From Bacillota bacterium (GTDB taxonomy: Bacteria > Bacillota > Clostridia > Christensenellales > Aristaeellaceae), in assembly GCA_023395615.1 (NCBI GenBank), contig JAEWYP010000069.1, positions 8,678 through 72,677 on the forward strand: a stretch of DNA of 64,000 nt, in the 5' to 3' direction. Shown here in pieces: positions 37,332 to 46,016 of the stretch (the first letter of the stretch is position 1; every line of letters begins with the position of its first letter). The notes below the pieces were generated by a model. That model made no database searches, was not told the origin of the DNA, and worked only from the letters and a program-made list of their open reading frames with translations. The translations under genes and the position numbers were made by a program.

Positions 37332-38852
37332 ATGACGATGGAAGATAAGGTCGTCCTGACCATGCGCGGTATCACCATGACCTTTCCCGGGGTCAAGGCG
37401 CTGGATCATGTGGATTTTACACTCCGAAAAGGCGAGATCCATGCGCTGATGGGTGAAAACGGCGCGGGAAAATCCACACTGATTAAGTGCCTGACCGGTG
37501 TGCATGATTTTGAATTTGGCGAGATCCGGGTGGACGGCATCGAGGAGCCGATCCGTAACCATTCCACGATGGAGGCGCAAAGACGCGGCATTTCCACCGT
37601 ATATCAGGAGGTAAACCTTTGCCCTAACCTGAGCGTGGCGGAGAATCTTTTTGTTGGCCGCGAGCCGCTTACGAAGGCGCACACGATCGACCGGAAGGCA
37701 ATTGTGAAACGCGCTCAGAAGCTGGCCGAAGAATTTGAATTGAATATTGACGTACAGCAGACGATGGGCAGCTACTCCCTGGCGCTCCAGCAGATGATCG
37801 CGATTGCACGTGCTGTGGACATGGATTGTAAAATCCTGATTCTGGATGAGCCGACATCCTCGCTGGATGATAATGAGGTGAGTAAACTTTTCGCCCTGAT
37901 GCGCAGGTTACGTGATCAGGGCGTCGGAATTATCTTTGTTACGCACTTTCTGGAGCAGGTTTATGAAGTTTGCGATCGGATTACCGTGCTGCGTAACGGC
38001 CAGCTGGTTGGGGAGTATCCTGTTACGGCGTTGCCGCGCGTGAAGCTGATCGCCGCCATGATGGGCAAAGATATTGATGATCTTGCGAAGATCAAGCCGG
38101 AAGCCTGCGAAAACCGCTGCGGCGATATGCTGATTGACGCTAAAGGATTAGGCCACACAGGAAAGATCAAGCCATTCGACCTGAATATCCGGCAGGGAGA
38201 AGTGGTCGGGCTTACAGGACTGCTGGGTTCCGGTCGCAGTGAACTGGCGCGGGTTATTTATGGCGCGGATCGTCCGCAGACCGGAACGCTGAAAGTGAAG
38301 GATAAACCCGCCCACATTGCACAACCGATTGACGCGATGAAGCTGGGTATGGGGATGCTGCCGGATGACCGTAAAGCGGAAGGAATCATCGATGACCTTT
38401 CCATCCGCGAAAACATTGTTCTTGCGATGCAGGCGCATCAGGGCATGCTCAAACTGATTCCATACAAGGAACAGTGCGAGATCGCCGATAAGTATATTGC
38501 GCTTCTTGACATCAAGACGGCGAGCCGGGAAACACCGCTGAAACAATTGTCCGGCGGTAATCAGCAGAAAGTGATCATTGCGCGGTGGCTGGCGACTGAT
38601 CCTGATTTTCTGATACTGGACGAGCCAACAAGAGGTATCGATATCGGAACAAAAACGGAGATACAGAAGCTGATCATCAAACTGGCCGAGGAAGGAAAGA
38701 GCATCCTTTTCATTTCCTCGGAAATTGAGGAAATGCTTCGTACCTGTAACAGGCTGGCCGTTCTTCGGGACGGCGAGAAAGTCGGCGAACTTTCCGGCGA
38801 TATGACGCAGGAAAGCGTAATGCACGCGATTGCCGGAGGTGAAAAAGGATGA
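37332..38852 (+). CDS. ytfR: Sugar ABC transporter ATP-binding protein (tandem ATPase, YtfR-like)
   Basis: A 506-residue tandem-domain ATPase of the sugar importer class. The first domain has Walker A GENGAGKST near residue 40 and Walker B LILDEPTSSLD near 173. The second has a modified loop GLLGSGRSE in place of Walker A near 298 and signature LSGGNQQKVIIARWL near 408, as is normal for the family. Ribosome site GAAAGGA (37321-37327) could serve either the ATG at 37332 or the one at 37338. The last 4 bp overlap the permease gene. It powers uptake of the sugar bound by the receptor at 36207. Confidence 0.95.
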   Translation: MTMEDKVVLTMRGITMTFPGVKALDHVDFTLRKGEIHALMGENGAGKSTLIKCLTGVHDFEFGEIRVDGIEEPIRNHSTMEAQRRGISTVYQEVNLCPNLSVAENLFVGREPLTKAHTIDRKAIVKRAQKLAEEFELNIDVQQTMGSYSLALQQMIAIARAVDMDCKILILDEPTSSLDDNEVSKLFALMRRLRDQGVGIIFVTHFLEQVYEVCDRITVLRNGQLVGEYPVTALPRVKLIAAMMGKDIDDLAKIKPEACENRCGDMLIDAKGLGHTGKIKPFDLNIRQGEVVGLTGLLGSGRSELARVIYGADRPQTGTLKVKDKPAHIAQPIDAMKLGMGMLPDDRKAEGIIDDLSIRENIVLAMQAHQGMLKLIPYKEQCEIADKYIALLDIKTASRETPLKQLSGGNQQKVIIARWLATDPDFLILDEPTRGIDIGTKTEIQKLIIKLAEEGKSILFISSEIEEMLRTCNRLAVLRDGEKVGELSGDMTQESVMHAIAGGEKG

Positions 38853-39922
38853 AGCAAATCCGAAAAATCACTAAGATGAGGCTGTTTCTGCCGATCTTCA
38901 GCATGCTGCTGGTGATGGCGATCAATATGATTTACGACATCGCCAACGGCAATGTATTCTACAACTTCTTCACGATCAGCGTACGGAACGGCCTGTTATA
39001 CGGTCGTCTGATCGATATTCTCAACCGTGGCAGCGAGGCGGCGATACTGGCAATCGGTATGACGCTGGTTGTTTCCTCCTCCGCTGGCGTTGATATCTCG
39101 GTTGGTTCGGTCATGAGCCTTGCGGGCGGTATGTGCTGCATGTTGCTGGCGGGATTTGGTAACGCGAACGTATCGCAGTACGCCATGCCGCTGTGGGTGG
39201 GGCTGCTGGCCGGTTTGGCCGTTGCCTGCCTGTGCGGAGCGTTCAACGGTTTTCTGGTGTCTTACCTAAACATCCAACCCATGGTGGCAACGCTGATTTT
39301 GTTCTCGGCGGGGCGAGCAATCGGCCTGCTGATGTGCAACAGCACGATCGTCTATATCCGGGAACCGTCCTTCCAGTTCCTCGGCGGATATCTGGGGCCG
39401 ATCCCCACACCGATTATTGTTGCAATTCTATGTATCACGGTGATGTCGCTGATTCTGAAATATACGGCGCTGGGTATGTATGTGCAAAGCGTGGGCATTA
39501 ACGCAAAAGCGGCGCGTATCGCGGGGTATCAGTCCCGACGCATCATCTTTACCACCTTCGTGATCTGCGGCCTGCTGGCTGGAATCGCCGGGCTGGTGGC
39601 GACAAGCCGTATCTATTCGGCCGATACCAATAACATTGGCCTGAACTTCGAACTGGATGCCATCCTGGCTGTCGCACTGGGCGGCAACAGCCTGGGCGGC
39701 GGAAAATTCCGGTTGTCCGGTTCCATCATCGGCGCTTATACCATACAGGCAATTACGACCACACTGTATGCGTTGGGTGTAAGCTCCGCGCAGGCGCCGG
39801 TATTCAAGGCGGTCATTGTAATCCTGATCGTTACGATCCAGTCTCCTGCGGTGAAAGCGGCTATGGCCAAACGCGCTGCCGCCAAGGAACTCGCTGACAG
39901 GAAGGGGGCGGTTGGTGTATGA
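38849..39922 (+). CDS. ytfT: Sugar ABC transporter permease (YtfT-like)
   Basis: A 357-residue membrane protein of the BPD_transp_2 (ribose/galactofuranose) class with about ten hydrophobic segments. Typical strings are AILAIGMTLVVSSSAGVDISVGSVMSLAGG, INAKAARIAGYQSRRI (the ATPase-coupling loop) and LDAILAVALGGNSLGGG. Its ATG lies in the ATGA overlap with the ATPase gene, and its own end overlaps the next permease by 4 bp, so all three are translationally coupled. Confidence 0.94.
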   Translation: MKQIRKITKMRLFLPIFSMLLVMAINMIYDIANGNVFYNFFTISVRNGLLYGRLIDILNRGSEAAILAIGMTLVVSSSAGVDISVGSVMSLAGGMCCMLLAGFGNANVSQYAMPLWVGLLAGLAVACLCGAFNGFLVSYLNIQPMVATLILFSAGRAIGLLMCNSTIVYIREPSFQFLGGYLGPIPTPIIVAILCITVMSLILKYTALGMYVQSVGINAKAARIAGYQSRRIIFTTFVICGLLAGIAGLVATSRIYSADTNNIGLNFELDAILAVALGGNSLGGGKFRLSGSIIGAYTIQAITTTLYALGVSSAQAPVFKAVIVILIVTIQSPAVKAAMAKRAAAKELADRKGAVGV

Positions 39923-40968
39923 AAACCTCTCCGCTTGCCGGTAATACCCATCGCCGTATGAACAATAACACCGTGCTTATCATGATTACCATCGCTCTGT
40001 TTGTGATCATGTACGCAGCCGGATGCATTGCTTACAGTGAAAAGGGATTTGACCATCTGCAAACGTTCCTGAACATCCTGATTAACAACTCCGGTCTGAT
40101 CTGTATTGCATGCGGCATGACCTGTGTCATGCTGACCGGTGGCATCGACGTCAGTGTTGGCGCGCTGATCGCTATGGATTGCATGTTCATTGCCGTCGGA
40201 ATCGAGTACTGGGGCGTATCCTCGCCGATCCTGATGCTGCTGGTGCTGCTGATTGGCGTAGCGTTCGGCCTGCTGCAAGGCTTCTGCGTGGGCTATCTGG
40301 GGATACAGCCCTTTATCGTAACTATCGCTGGGATGTTCTTCGCCCGCGGTATGACCGCTGTGATCTGCACCCAGCAGGTAACGATTAAATCCGATCCGTT
40401 CTTCGTTTGGCTGGCTAACCTGAAGTTTAACATGCCCTTTGAAATTGGCGCGTATTTTAATAACAAGGGCAAGGAAATGATTCCATACTTCCGTTTGCCG
40501 GTAATCATCGCGCTGGTTGTATTGGTGGCTATCTTTCTGGTTCTCCGGTACACCCGTTTCGGACGCAGCCTGTATGCTGTGGGCGGCAACCAGCAGTCTG
40601 CGGCTCTGATGGGGCTGGATGTGAAGAAGGTTCGCATGAAAGCGTATGTGCTTTCCAGCTTCCTTTGCTCTATCGGCGGCATCTGCTATTGCCTCAACAC
40701 CATGGCCGGCACCACCACGCAGGCGACGGGGCTGGAAATGGATGCGATCGCTTCTTCCGTAATCGGCGGAACACTGTTGACCGGCGGCGTAGGAAATGTA
40801 ATCGGTTCGTTCTTCGGGGTGCTGATCAACGGTACGATTTCAAGCCTGGTCAAAACAAACGGCAAGCTGATTTCCTCCTGGGCTAACGTGGTATCGGCGA
40901 TGCTGCTTTGCTTCTTCATCGTGTTGCAGGCTGTGTTCGCGAAAATTAAGGAGCGCAGCAAAGGTTAA
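39919..40968 (+). CDS. yjfF: Sugar ABC transporter permease (YjfF-like)
   Basis: A 349-residue second permease of the same class, so the importer is a heterodimer as in E. coli YtfT/YjfF. Strings include GLICIACGMTCVMLTGGIDVSVGALIA, the coupling loop GGNQQSAALMGLDVKKVRMKAYVLS and MDAIASSVIGGTLLTGGVGNVIGS. The start lies in the ATGA overlap with the previous gene. A strong hairpin terminator follows 22 bp after the stop. Confidence 0.94.
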   Translation: MKTSPLAGNTHRRMNNNTVLIMITIALFVIMYAAGCIAYSEKGFDHLQTFLNILINNSGLICIACGMTCVMLTGGIDVSVGALIAMDCMFIAVGIEYWGVSSPILMLLVLLIGVAFGLLQGFCVGYLGIQPFIVTIAGMFFARGMTAVICTQQVTIKSDPFFVWLANLKFNMPFEIGAYFNNKGKEMIPYFRLPVIIALVVLVAIFLVLRYTRFGRSLYAVGGNQQSAALMGLDVKKVRMKAYVLSSFLCSIGGICYCLNTMAGTTTQATGLEMDAIASSVIGGTLLTGGVGNVIGSFFGVLINGTISSLVKTNGKLISSWANVVSAMLLCFFIVLQAVFAKIKERSKG

Positions 40969-40990
40969 TCCGGCGGGATCATAAAATGAG

Positions 40991-41058
40991 ACAGGCCGAA
41001 GGGATCGGTCGTATACGATGATGTATACGCTGCCCATTCGGCCTGTATTCTTTTTATC
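40991..41058. terminator. Bidirectional terminator with nested hairpin
   Basis: ACAGGCCGAA (40991-41000) pairs with TTCGGCCTGT (41037-41046), followed by ATTCTTTTTATC. Inside is a second hairpin with CGTATAC/GTATACG arms. It separates the convergent permease and MBL genes. Confidence 0.82.
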
Positions 41059-41072
41059 TGTGACAAACAGTT

Positions 41073-41951
41073 TTATGTCCGTTCCCAGAGCATTGTATGA
41101 TCGGCAAACCGAACCTGAAGCCTGCCGGCATCCTTATGCCAGGAGAGGAACGATCGAACGGTGCTGCCAACGAGCACGTACTGTTCCATCGTCATGGTCA
41201 GGTGATAGGCTTGAAAAACGCCGCGCAGCACAGCCTCGAAACTGGAGGCTTCCCTGCACAACGACAGGATACAATCTCCTGCGGCAAGCACCTTTTCGTA
41301 GTTCAGATTGCATAACGGCGCAATATCCTCTGTTGCGTCGGCATGGGAGGGAACGAAAATACGCGCCTGCAAACCGGACACCTTTACCAACGTGTCCAGA
41401 TAGGCCTGCACATCGTAGAGAAACGGGATTCCATACTTGTCGAGTGTCGTTTCGCTGCTGACACAATCCGCCAGATACACCACGTCGTCCGGGGTGCGAA
41501 ACCCGACCATATCAAAGAAATGCCCGGGCAAGGGAAGGATTTCAAGATCGGCGGGGAAAGCCGGATCAGAAAACGGAAGCACATGACTGGCCTGTGCCAT
41601 CAGAAATTTATGTCTCAGTTCCGCGCAGGGATAACCGCCATACAGGAACGATGGTTCCAGCAGCGGAAACTGTGTAAAACACCCCTCGATTCCCTCGGAA
41701 AAAATCTTGCAGCCTGTCTGGGTCTGCAGGTACTGGTTACCTCCGATGTGGTCGGCATTGGAATGTGTATTTACGATGGCTTCCAGCGCCCACCCCTGGC
41801 GATCCAGCACCTGCCGCACCTTGCGGCCCGCGTCCTTGTCGTTGCCGCTGTCGATCAGCACCGTGCGACGTGAATCCGGTACGTAGAGGCCGATTTTTGC
41901 GGGGGATTGGAGATAATAACTTTGGGGAGCCACTTGAATGAGTTCAAACAT
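41073..41951 (-). CDS. MBL-fold metallo-hydrolase with altered metal motif
   Basis: A 292-residue metallo-beta-lactamase-fold protein. The signature reads NTHSNADHIGGN near residue 75-86: the second His of the usual HxHxDH is Asn here, while the DH pair is kept. Later ligands are visible in LPLPGHFFDMVGF, VVYLADCVSSE and FVPSHADAT. Such HxNxDH proteins may bind a single metal or a different one. The ATG at 41951 follows GGAGG; an upstream frame to 41993 has no ribosome site. The substrate cannot be told; glyoxalase-II-like or RNA-independent hydrolases are alternatives. Confidence 0.85.
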   Translation of the reverse strand: MFELIQVAPQSYYLQSPAKIGLYVPDSRRTVLIDSGNDKDAGRKVRQVLDRQGWALEAIVNTHSNADHIGGNQYLQTQTGCKIFSEGIEGCFTQFPLLEPSFLYGGYPCAELRHKFLMAQASHVLPFSDPAFPADLEILPLPGHFFDMVGFRTPDDVVYLADCVSSETTLDKYGIPFLYDVQAYLDTLVKVSGLQARIFVPSHADATEDIAPLCNLNYEKVLAAGDCILSLCREASSFEAVLRGVFQAYHLTMTMEQYVLVGSTVRSFLSWHKDAGRLQVRFADHTMLWERT

Positions 41952-42038
41952 GCAATACGCCTCCGTGATAAAGGATGAAAGCGATAGACTCAACGGGAAC
42001 CCCGGCGGAAAACCGTCGGGGTGAAAGTGCTGTTAGGA

Positions 42039-42524
42039 TTACTCGTTGTCATCCGTTTTTGGTTCCGGTTTGAGTTCGGCATCCGAAACGGAGGGATCCG
42101 GCTCGACAGGCTGGACTTCGCATGGTACCGGTGTTTCTTCGCCGGTTTCCGTGTCCTCCACCGCGCAGGAGGTTTCGCCTTCCGCAGACGTGTCAGGGGT
42201 TGCAGGATCATCCTGCGAAGGGGTGTCCGGTGTGGCAACCCGGGCATATTTCTGGGCGCGCAGAACGCTGAGCCGATCATCAATGTCGCAAAGCTCCACC
42301 AGCATCTCGTTCAGCGGTTCGGGCAGGGACACGCCTTTCTGCCACATCTCAAAGGCCCGGAGGCTGAAATTGGTCAGAATTTCACGCCTTCGGTTTTCGA
42401 GATTGATTTCACTGGCTTTCAGTTTGGCGTTGCTGGCCAGGTTGGAGGCGGAGGTGCCGATCGCTTCCATACCTTTGAGGAGAGTAAGCCGAATCTTGCT
42501 GGAAAACGGGTCTTTCGCCATCAT
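42039..42524 (-). CDS. Small protein with helical N-terminus and acidic Pro/Thr-rich tail
   Basis: A 161-residue protein that I do not recognise. Residues 1-95 look like two or three amphipathic helices (KIRLTLLKGMEAIGTSASNLASNAKLKASEI, then RRREILTNFSLRAFEMWQKG). Residues 95-161 form a low-complexity tail rich in Asp, Glu, Pro and Thr, very likely disordered. The start is 42524 or the adjacent ATG at 42521, 3 bp after the stop of the upstream gene, with a GGAG inside that gene. The tight spacing suggests coupling with the secreted peptidase-like protein. The N-terminal half resembles the helical part of clostridial proteins that end in a zinc ribbon, which is absent here. Confidence 0.6.
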   Translation of the reverse strand: MMAKDPFSSKIRLTLLKGMEAIGTSASNLASNAKLKASEINLENRRREILTNFSLRAFEMWQKGVSLPEPLNEMLVELCDIDDRLSVLRAQKYARVATPDTPSQDDPATPDTSAEGETSCAVEDTETGEETPVPCEVQPVEPDPSVSDAELKPEPKTDDNE

Positions 42525-42527
42525 TTC

Positions 42528-43562
42528 TCACTCCGTTTCAGTATAGCGGTACAGGTCGTCGCGCAGGCGGTAAAGCGTCGCGCCACGTTTTTTCATGTTG
42601 AATACGTTCACCCACCAGTCCACCGTGGCGTCGGCATCAAACTGTAAATAGCCCCAGCGCACGCCGTTAATGCGTTTGCCGCGCATGTTGCTGTCCGTCC
42701 AGTGAATCATGCCTGTTTGCGGGTCGTAATCGCGGATTACAAACAGGCTGTGGGGACCGTTGCCGCCCCCGTAGTAACCTACGATTTGCAGAAAGTCGCC
42801 CTTTTTAATCTGCAAGAGTAGATTTCGCGCCAACGTCGCGTTCTCCTCCTCGCTCAGGCTGTCGTCGTACTTGAATTGTGCCGCGATTTCGAACGGGCTT
42901 CCGTCTGAGGCGGTTTCGGGTCGCCACTCAATCCCGTAGTCGTAGGGCGCGCAGGCCTTTTTACTGTTGTTTTTTGGCATGTGCAGTGCCAGCGCAGGGT
43001 AAGCCAGCATCCGATACCCGGCGCTGTAGGTATCGAACAGACGCATCACGAAATTTTTACAAACACCGATGTCGGTATCCGTTTCAGCGGGCGCGAACTG
43101 GTAGCGGCTGTTCTGAGAATTGGCGTAGGCGAGCGCGATCATTTTCTGTATCAGCTCTTCCCGTGGGGAGGGGATGGTGAGCGATTGTTCGGCGTAAGGC
43201 GTACCATCGGCTTTGGACGGGTCCGCATATCCGCGCGCAACCAGCACAGCCCCTTTCGTTTGCGGTGCATCCAGCTGAAAGATGTGTTCCACAGAGACCC
43301 CGGCGTTTTCAAAGGTCAGGGTCTGGGCAGGCAGGCGAAGCTCCAGCGTGATCAGGCTGATATTGCGCCCTTCAGCGCGCACCGTAAGCTGTTCTGAGCC
43401 GTCGTAACTCTGTCCGGCCGCGGGTGCGGTGATTGTGAGAACCGGAGAGGCCTGCTGGTTATCCAGCGATGTGTCGGCGTCGTCCTGTTCTGCCGCTGCC
43501 CCGGAAAGACCTAAAAGCAGCGTTACAATGACGGCGCAGGAACGACGAAACGCCACGGACAT
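42528..43562 (-). CDS. Secreted cysteine-peptidase-like protein
   Basis: A 344-residue exported protein. The signal peptide is about residues 1-25 (MSVAFRRSCAVIVTLLLGLSGAAA). An Ig-like beta domain follows (~42-130: VLTITAPAAGQSYDGSEQL...), then an alpha/beta domain with TDIGVCKNFVMRL (candidate catalytic Cys near residue 175) and GPHSLFVIRDYD (candidate His near 285). This Cys...His layout is that of NlpC/P60 or CHAP amidases, so a role on the cell wall is possible, but the family match is weak. GAGGTG fits the ATG at 43562 better than the one at 43568. Its stop is 3 bp before the next gene. Confidence 0.65.
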   Translation of the reverse strand: MSVAFRRSCAVIVTLLLGLSGAAAEQDDADTSLDNQQASPVLTITAPAAGQSYDGSEQLTVRAEGRNISLITLELRLPAQTLTFENAGVSVEHIFQLDAPQTKGAVLVARGYADPSKADGTPYAEQSLTIPSPREELIQKMIALAYANSQNSRYQFAPAETDTDIGVCKNFVMRLFDTYSAGYRMLAYPALALHMPKNNSKKACAPYDYGIEWRPETASDGSPFEIAAQFKYDDSLSEEENATLARNLLLQIKKGDFLQIVGYYGGGNGPHSLFVIRDYDPQTGMIHWTDSNMRGKRINGVRWGYLQFDADATVDWWVNVFNMKKRGATLYRLRDDLYRYTETE

Positions 43563-43637
43563 GCACATCACCTCACCTGTAACCAGTATAACATAAAACG
43601 AAGGGCCATGCCTGGTGAAAAGGCGCCGCACCGTTTG

Positions 43638-43676
43638 AAAAAGGGCCGATACATACCGCTTCGTATGCACAGGCCC
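43638..43676 (-). terminator. Terminator after the lipid kinase gene
   Basis: On the minus strand GGGCCTGTGCATAC pairs imperfectly with GGTATGTATCGGCCC around GAAGC, followed by TTTTT. Confidence 0.82.
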
Positions 43677-43748
43677 TGTGAATGGGGTTTTTGCCGTTAT
43701 CGGAAAGCAGGTGATTCAGGTGATCCGATGAGTACAATCATTCGTCTG

Positions 43749-44627
43749 TCAGGCTTTACCAGGCCAGTAGGCCAACAGTGAGGAAGGGCTGCAGGCGAAG
43801 GTGGCACTGTCCATGGGGATGATTTCGCCATCCAGATTCAGCCGCATGCCCGGGGATGTGAGGGTGCAGCGTTTCGCCCTGTAATGATGGGCGATCTTCT
43901 TTTTCATCAAGGTGCCTCCCAGAATGGCGGGCAGATAAAAAGGGATGCGCCAGCGGGGAAGCGGCTCCACAACCATCACATCCAGCAGACCGTCGTCCAC
44001 GTTGGCTGCGGGCATGATGGGGATACCGCCACCGATATAACGCCCGTTGGCGATGGTACAGAGCATGTATTTCCCTTTCAGCAGAATATCATCGCCAATT
44101 TCCACCAGCATCTCAAAGGGGCGGAATGTTTTAATGGCCGCGATCACCCCATACAGGTACGGCCAGATACCGCGCAGATGTTTTTTGGCAGTCAGCGCGT
44201 AATCCAGCACCATCACGTCAAAGCCCGTTCCGCAGACGTTGATAAAGAACGAGTCGTTAATCACACCTGTGTCCAGCGGGTGAGCGGGGTGTGTCAGCAC
44301 ATAGTCCAGCGCTTCCTCCCACTTTTTGGGGGTGCCGATTGCTTTGATAAAATCATTGCCCGTCCCTGCCGGGATGATCCCCAGCGCGGTTTGGGTGCCC
44401 ATAAGACCGGCGGCTGTTTCGCTGAGTGTGCCGTCTCCACCCACGGAGAGCACCGTTTCTACCCCCTGACGGGCGGCGGTGCGCGCCAGCTCCGTTGCGT
44501 GGCCGACGCCTTCGGTATAAACCACCGTATGCTCTATTCCCCGGGTTTGCAGGATCGCATCGATCTTTTGCCCTACAGTAAGCGCATAACCGGTGCCCGC
44601 AATGGGGTTGACGATGACTGTAATCAT
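43749..44627 (-). CDS. Diacylglycerol/lipid kinase (DgkB/YegS type)
   Basis: A 292-residue soluble kinase of the DAGK catalytic family. The substrate loop is VIVNPIAGTG (residues 4-13), the ATP site SVGGDGTLSETAAGL near 64-78 and GIIPAGTGNDFIKAIG near 86-101; later CGTGFDVMVL and DGLLDVMVVEP. It probably phosphorylates diacylglycerol from the turnover of lipoteichoic-acid or membrane lipids, as DgkB does. The ATG at 44627 has AGGAAGG upstream; the longer frame to 44747 runs into the divergent nadR leader. Confidence 0.92.
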   Translation of the reverse strand: MITVIVNPIAGTGYALTVGQKIDAILQTRGIEHTVVYTEGVGHATELARTAARQGVETVLSVGGDGTLSETAAGLMGTQTALGIIPAGTGNDFIKAIGTPKKWEEALDYVLTHPAHPLDTGVINDSFFINVCGTGFDVMVLDYALTAKKHLRGIWPYLYGVIAAIKTFRPFEMLVEIGDDILLKGKYMLCTIANGRYIGGGIPIMPAANVDDGLLDVMVVEPLPRWRIPFYLPAILGGTLMKKKIAHHYRAKRCTLTSPGMRLNLDGEIIPMDSATFACSPSSLLAYWPGKA

Positions 44628-44730
44628 GGCGCACCTTCCTACAATAAATCTGTGATATTTTACTTTTTTTACGAGGGAATGTAAAGAGTTTATGGGTGAG
44701 GAAACGTACGATTGCGGAAATAGTTTTTGC

Positions 44731-44759
44731 TTGCCGATCCGCCGCAAAGCAGATATACT
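44731..44759 (+). promoter_or_regulatory. Promoter of nadR
   Basis: TTGCCG (44731-44736), 17-bp spacer and TATACT (44754-44759). Confidence 0.65.
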
Positions 44760-44793
44760 GTCAGCGTATCCAATCCCTTAAGGAGGAAAAGGC

Positions 44794-45837
44794 ATGTATA
44801 AAACGGGCGTGTATTTTGGGCGCTTCTGCCCGCCGCACAGGGGCCACCTCTACCAGATCATCGAAGCCTCCACCAAGTGCGATAAGCTGGTGGTGGTCAT
44901 TTCCGATAACGCAGTGCAGACTCGTGAAATCTGCGAAAGCGCCGGCTTACCCACGATTACCTACCAGTTGCGCAAACAGTGGATCTCCCAGCAGGTGCAG
45001 GATATGGAGCATATCGAGGTTCGCGTGCTGGATGAAACCGATATCCCCGCTTACCCGGACGGCTGGCCGCTGTGGAGTGAGCGGATGCGGCAGGTGGTAC
45101 CGGAAAAAATCGACGCATTCTTTCTGGGAGACTGCGATTATCAGGCGACGCTGGAAACCTATTTTCCTGATGCCGCCGTGGAACTGTTTGATCCCGCACG
45201 CACGCGTTACCCGATCTCCGCGACCGACATCCGCAATAATATACTGGGCAACTGGCACTACATTCTGGGTTCGGCCCGACCGTTCTTTGCTAAGAAGGTA
45301 CTGATTGCGGGTACGGAAAGTTGCGGTAAAACTACGCTGACCAAGTGCCTGGCCAAGCTGTACAACACCTCCTGGTCCGAGGAGGTGGGGCGATACTATG
45401 CGCGCGATTATCTGGGGGACGACGAGACCATTTATACCGATACGGATTTCAGCCGGATCGCGCATTTGCAATACGAGCAGGATTATCACGCCCTGCGTAC
45501 CGCTAACAAGGTTTGCTTTTTTGATACGGACGCCACCTATACCGATTACTTCAGTGAACTGTATCTGGGCCGCCGCAATACGCTTGTGGAGGCTTACATC
45601 GACCATACCCGTTATGATCTGGTGCTGTTTCTGAAACCCGATGTGCGCTGGGTATCCGACGGACAGCGCCTGAACGGCCAACAGGAGAAACGCATGATGC
45701 TCAACGAACGGCTGATGAACATGTACCGTTATCATGGGTTTGGGGAGAAGCTGGTGGAAGTGGACGGGGATTACTCTCAACGCCTGACACGCGCAATCGA
45801 GCTGGTGGATCATCTGATGGGCGGTGCGCAACCCTGA
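44794..45837 (+). CDS. nadR: NadR: NMN adenylyltransferase / ribosylnicotinamide kinase
   Basis: A 347-residue bifunctional NAD salvage enzyme. The N-terminal adenylyltransferase has GRFCPPHRGHLYQI (HxGH at residues ~15-18) and ARTRYPISATDIRNN near 140. The C-terminal ribosylnicotinamide kinase has Walker A GTESCGKTTL near 171 and a DTDATYT motif near 245. The HTH domain of enteric NadR is absent, so this is an enzyme rather than a repressor. AAGGAGG precedes the ATG. With NadD at 29.3-30.5 kb the window holds two separate adenylyltransferases for NAD synthesis, one for the de novo/Preiss-Handler route and one for salvage. Confidence 0.95.
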   Translation: MYKTGVYFGRFCPPHRGHLYQIIEASTKCDKLVVVISDNAVQTREICESAGLPTITYQLRKQWISQQVQDMEHIEVRVLDETDIPAYPDGWPLWSERMRQVVPEKIDAFFLGDCDYQATLETYFPDAAVELFDPARTRYPISATDIRNNILGNWHYILGSARPFFAKKVLIAGTESCGKTTLTKCLAKLYNTSWSEEVGRYYARDYLGDDETIYTDTDFSRIAHLQYEQDYHALRTANKVCFFDTDATYTDYFSELYLGRRNTLVEAYIDHTRYDLVLFLKPDVRWVSDGQRLNGQQEKRMMLNERLMNMYRYHGFGEKLVEVDGDYSQRLTRAIELVDHLMGGAQP

Positions 45838-45902
45838 ATGTAAGTACGGGAGGAAGAACCGTCGAACCTTTCCACCGGTGGTAGTTCAGACAATTTACAA
45901 AA

Positions 45903-45928
45903 CGGCCTGAGAAGGGCCGCTTTTTATT
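45903..45928 (+). terminator. Terminator after nadR
   Basis: CGGCC (45903-45907) pairs with GGCCG (45915-45919), followed by CTTTTTATT. Confidence 0.72.
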
Positions 45929-45939
45929 GGACTTAACAC

Positions 45940-45968
45940 TTGACACAGCTTTTCTGCCCCTCTATAAT
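45940..45968 (+). promoter_or_regulatory. Promoter of the MarR/ABC exporter operon
   Basis: TTGACA (45940-45945), 17-bp spacer and TATAAT (45963-45968), a perfect consensus. It lies between any ATG upstream and the MarR reading frame, which excludes an ATG start at 45927. Confidence 0.9.
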
Positions 45969-45983
45969 GTTAGCAATCTAACA
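45968..45983. promoter_or_regulatory. MarR operator
   Basis: TGTTAGCAATCTAACA has perfect 6-bp arms (TGTTAG/CTAACA) around CAAT. It starts at the last base of the -10 and covers the transcription start, the classic position for MarR autorepression. Confidence 0.75.
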
Positions 45984-46016
45984 ATATCGGGAGGGATTAT
46001 AACGCAACGGAAAAAT

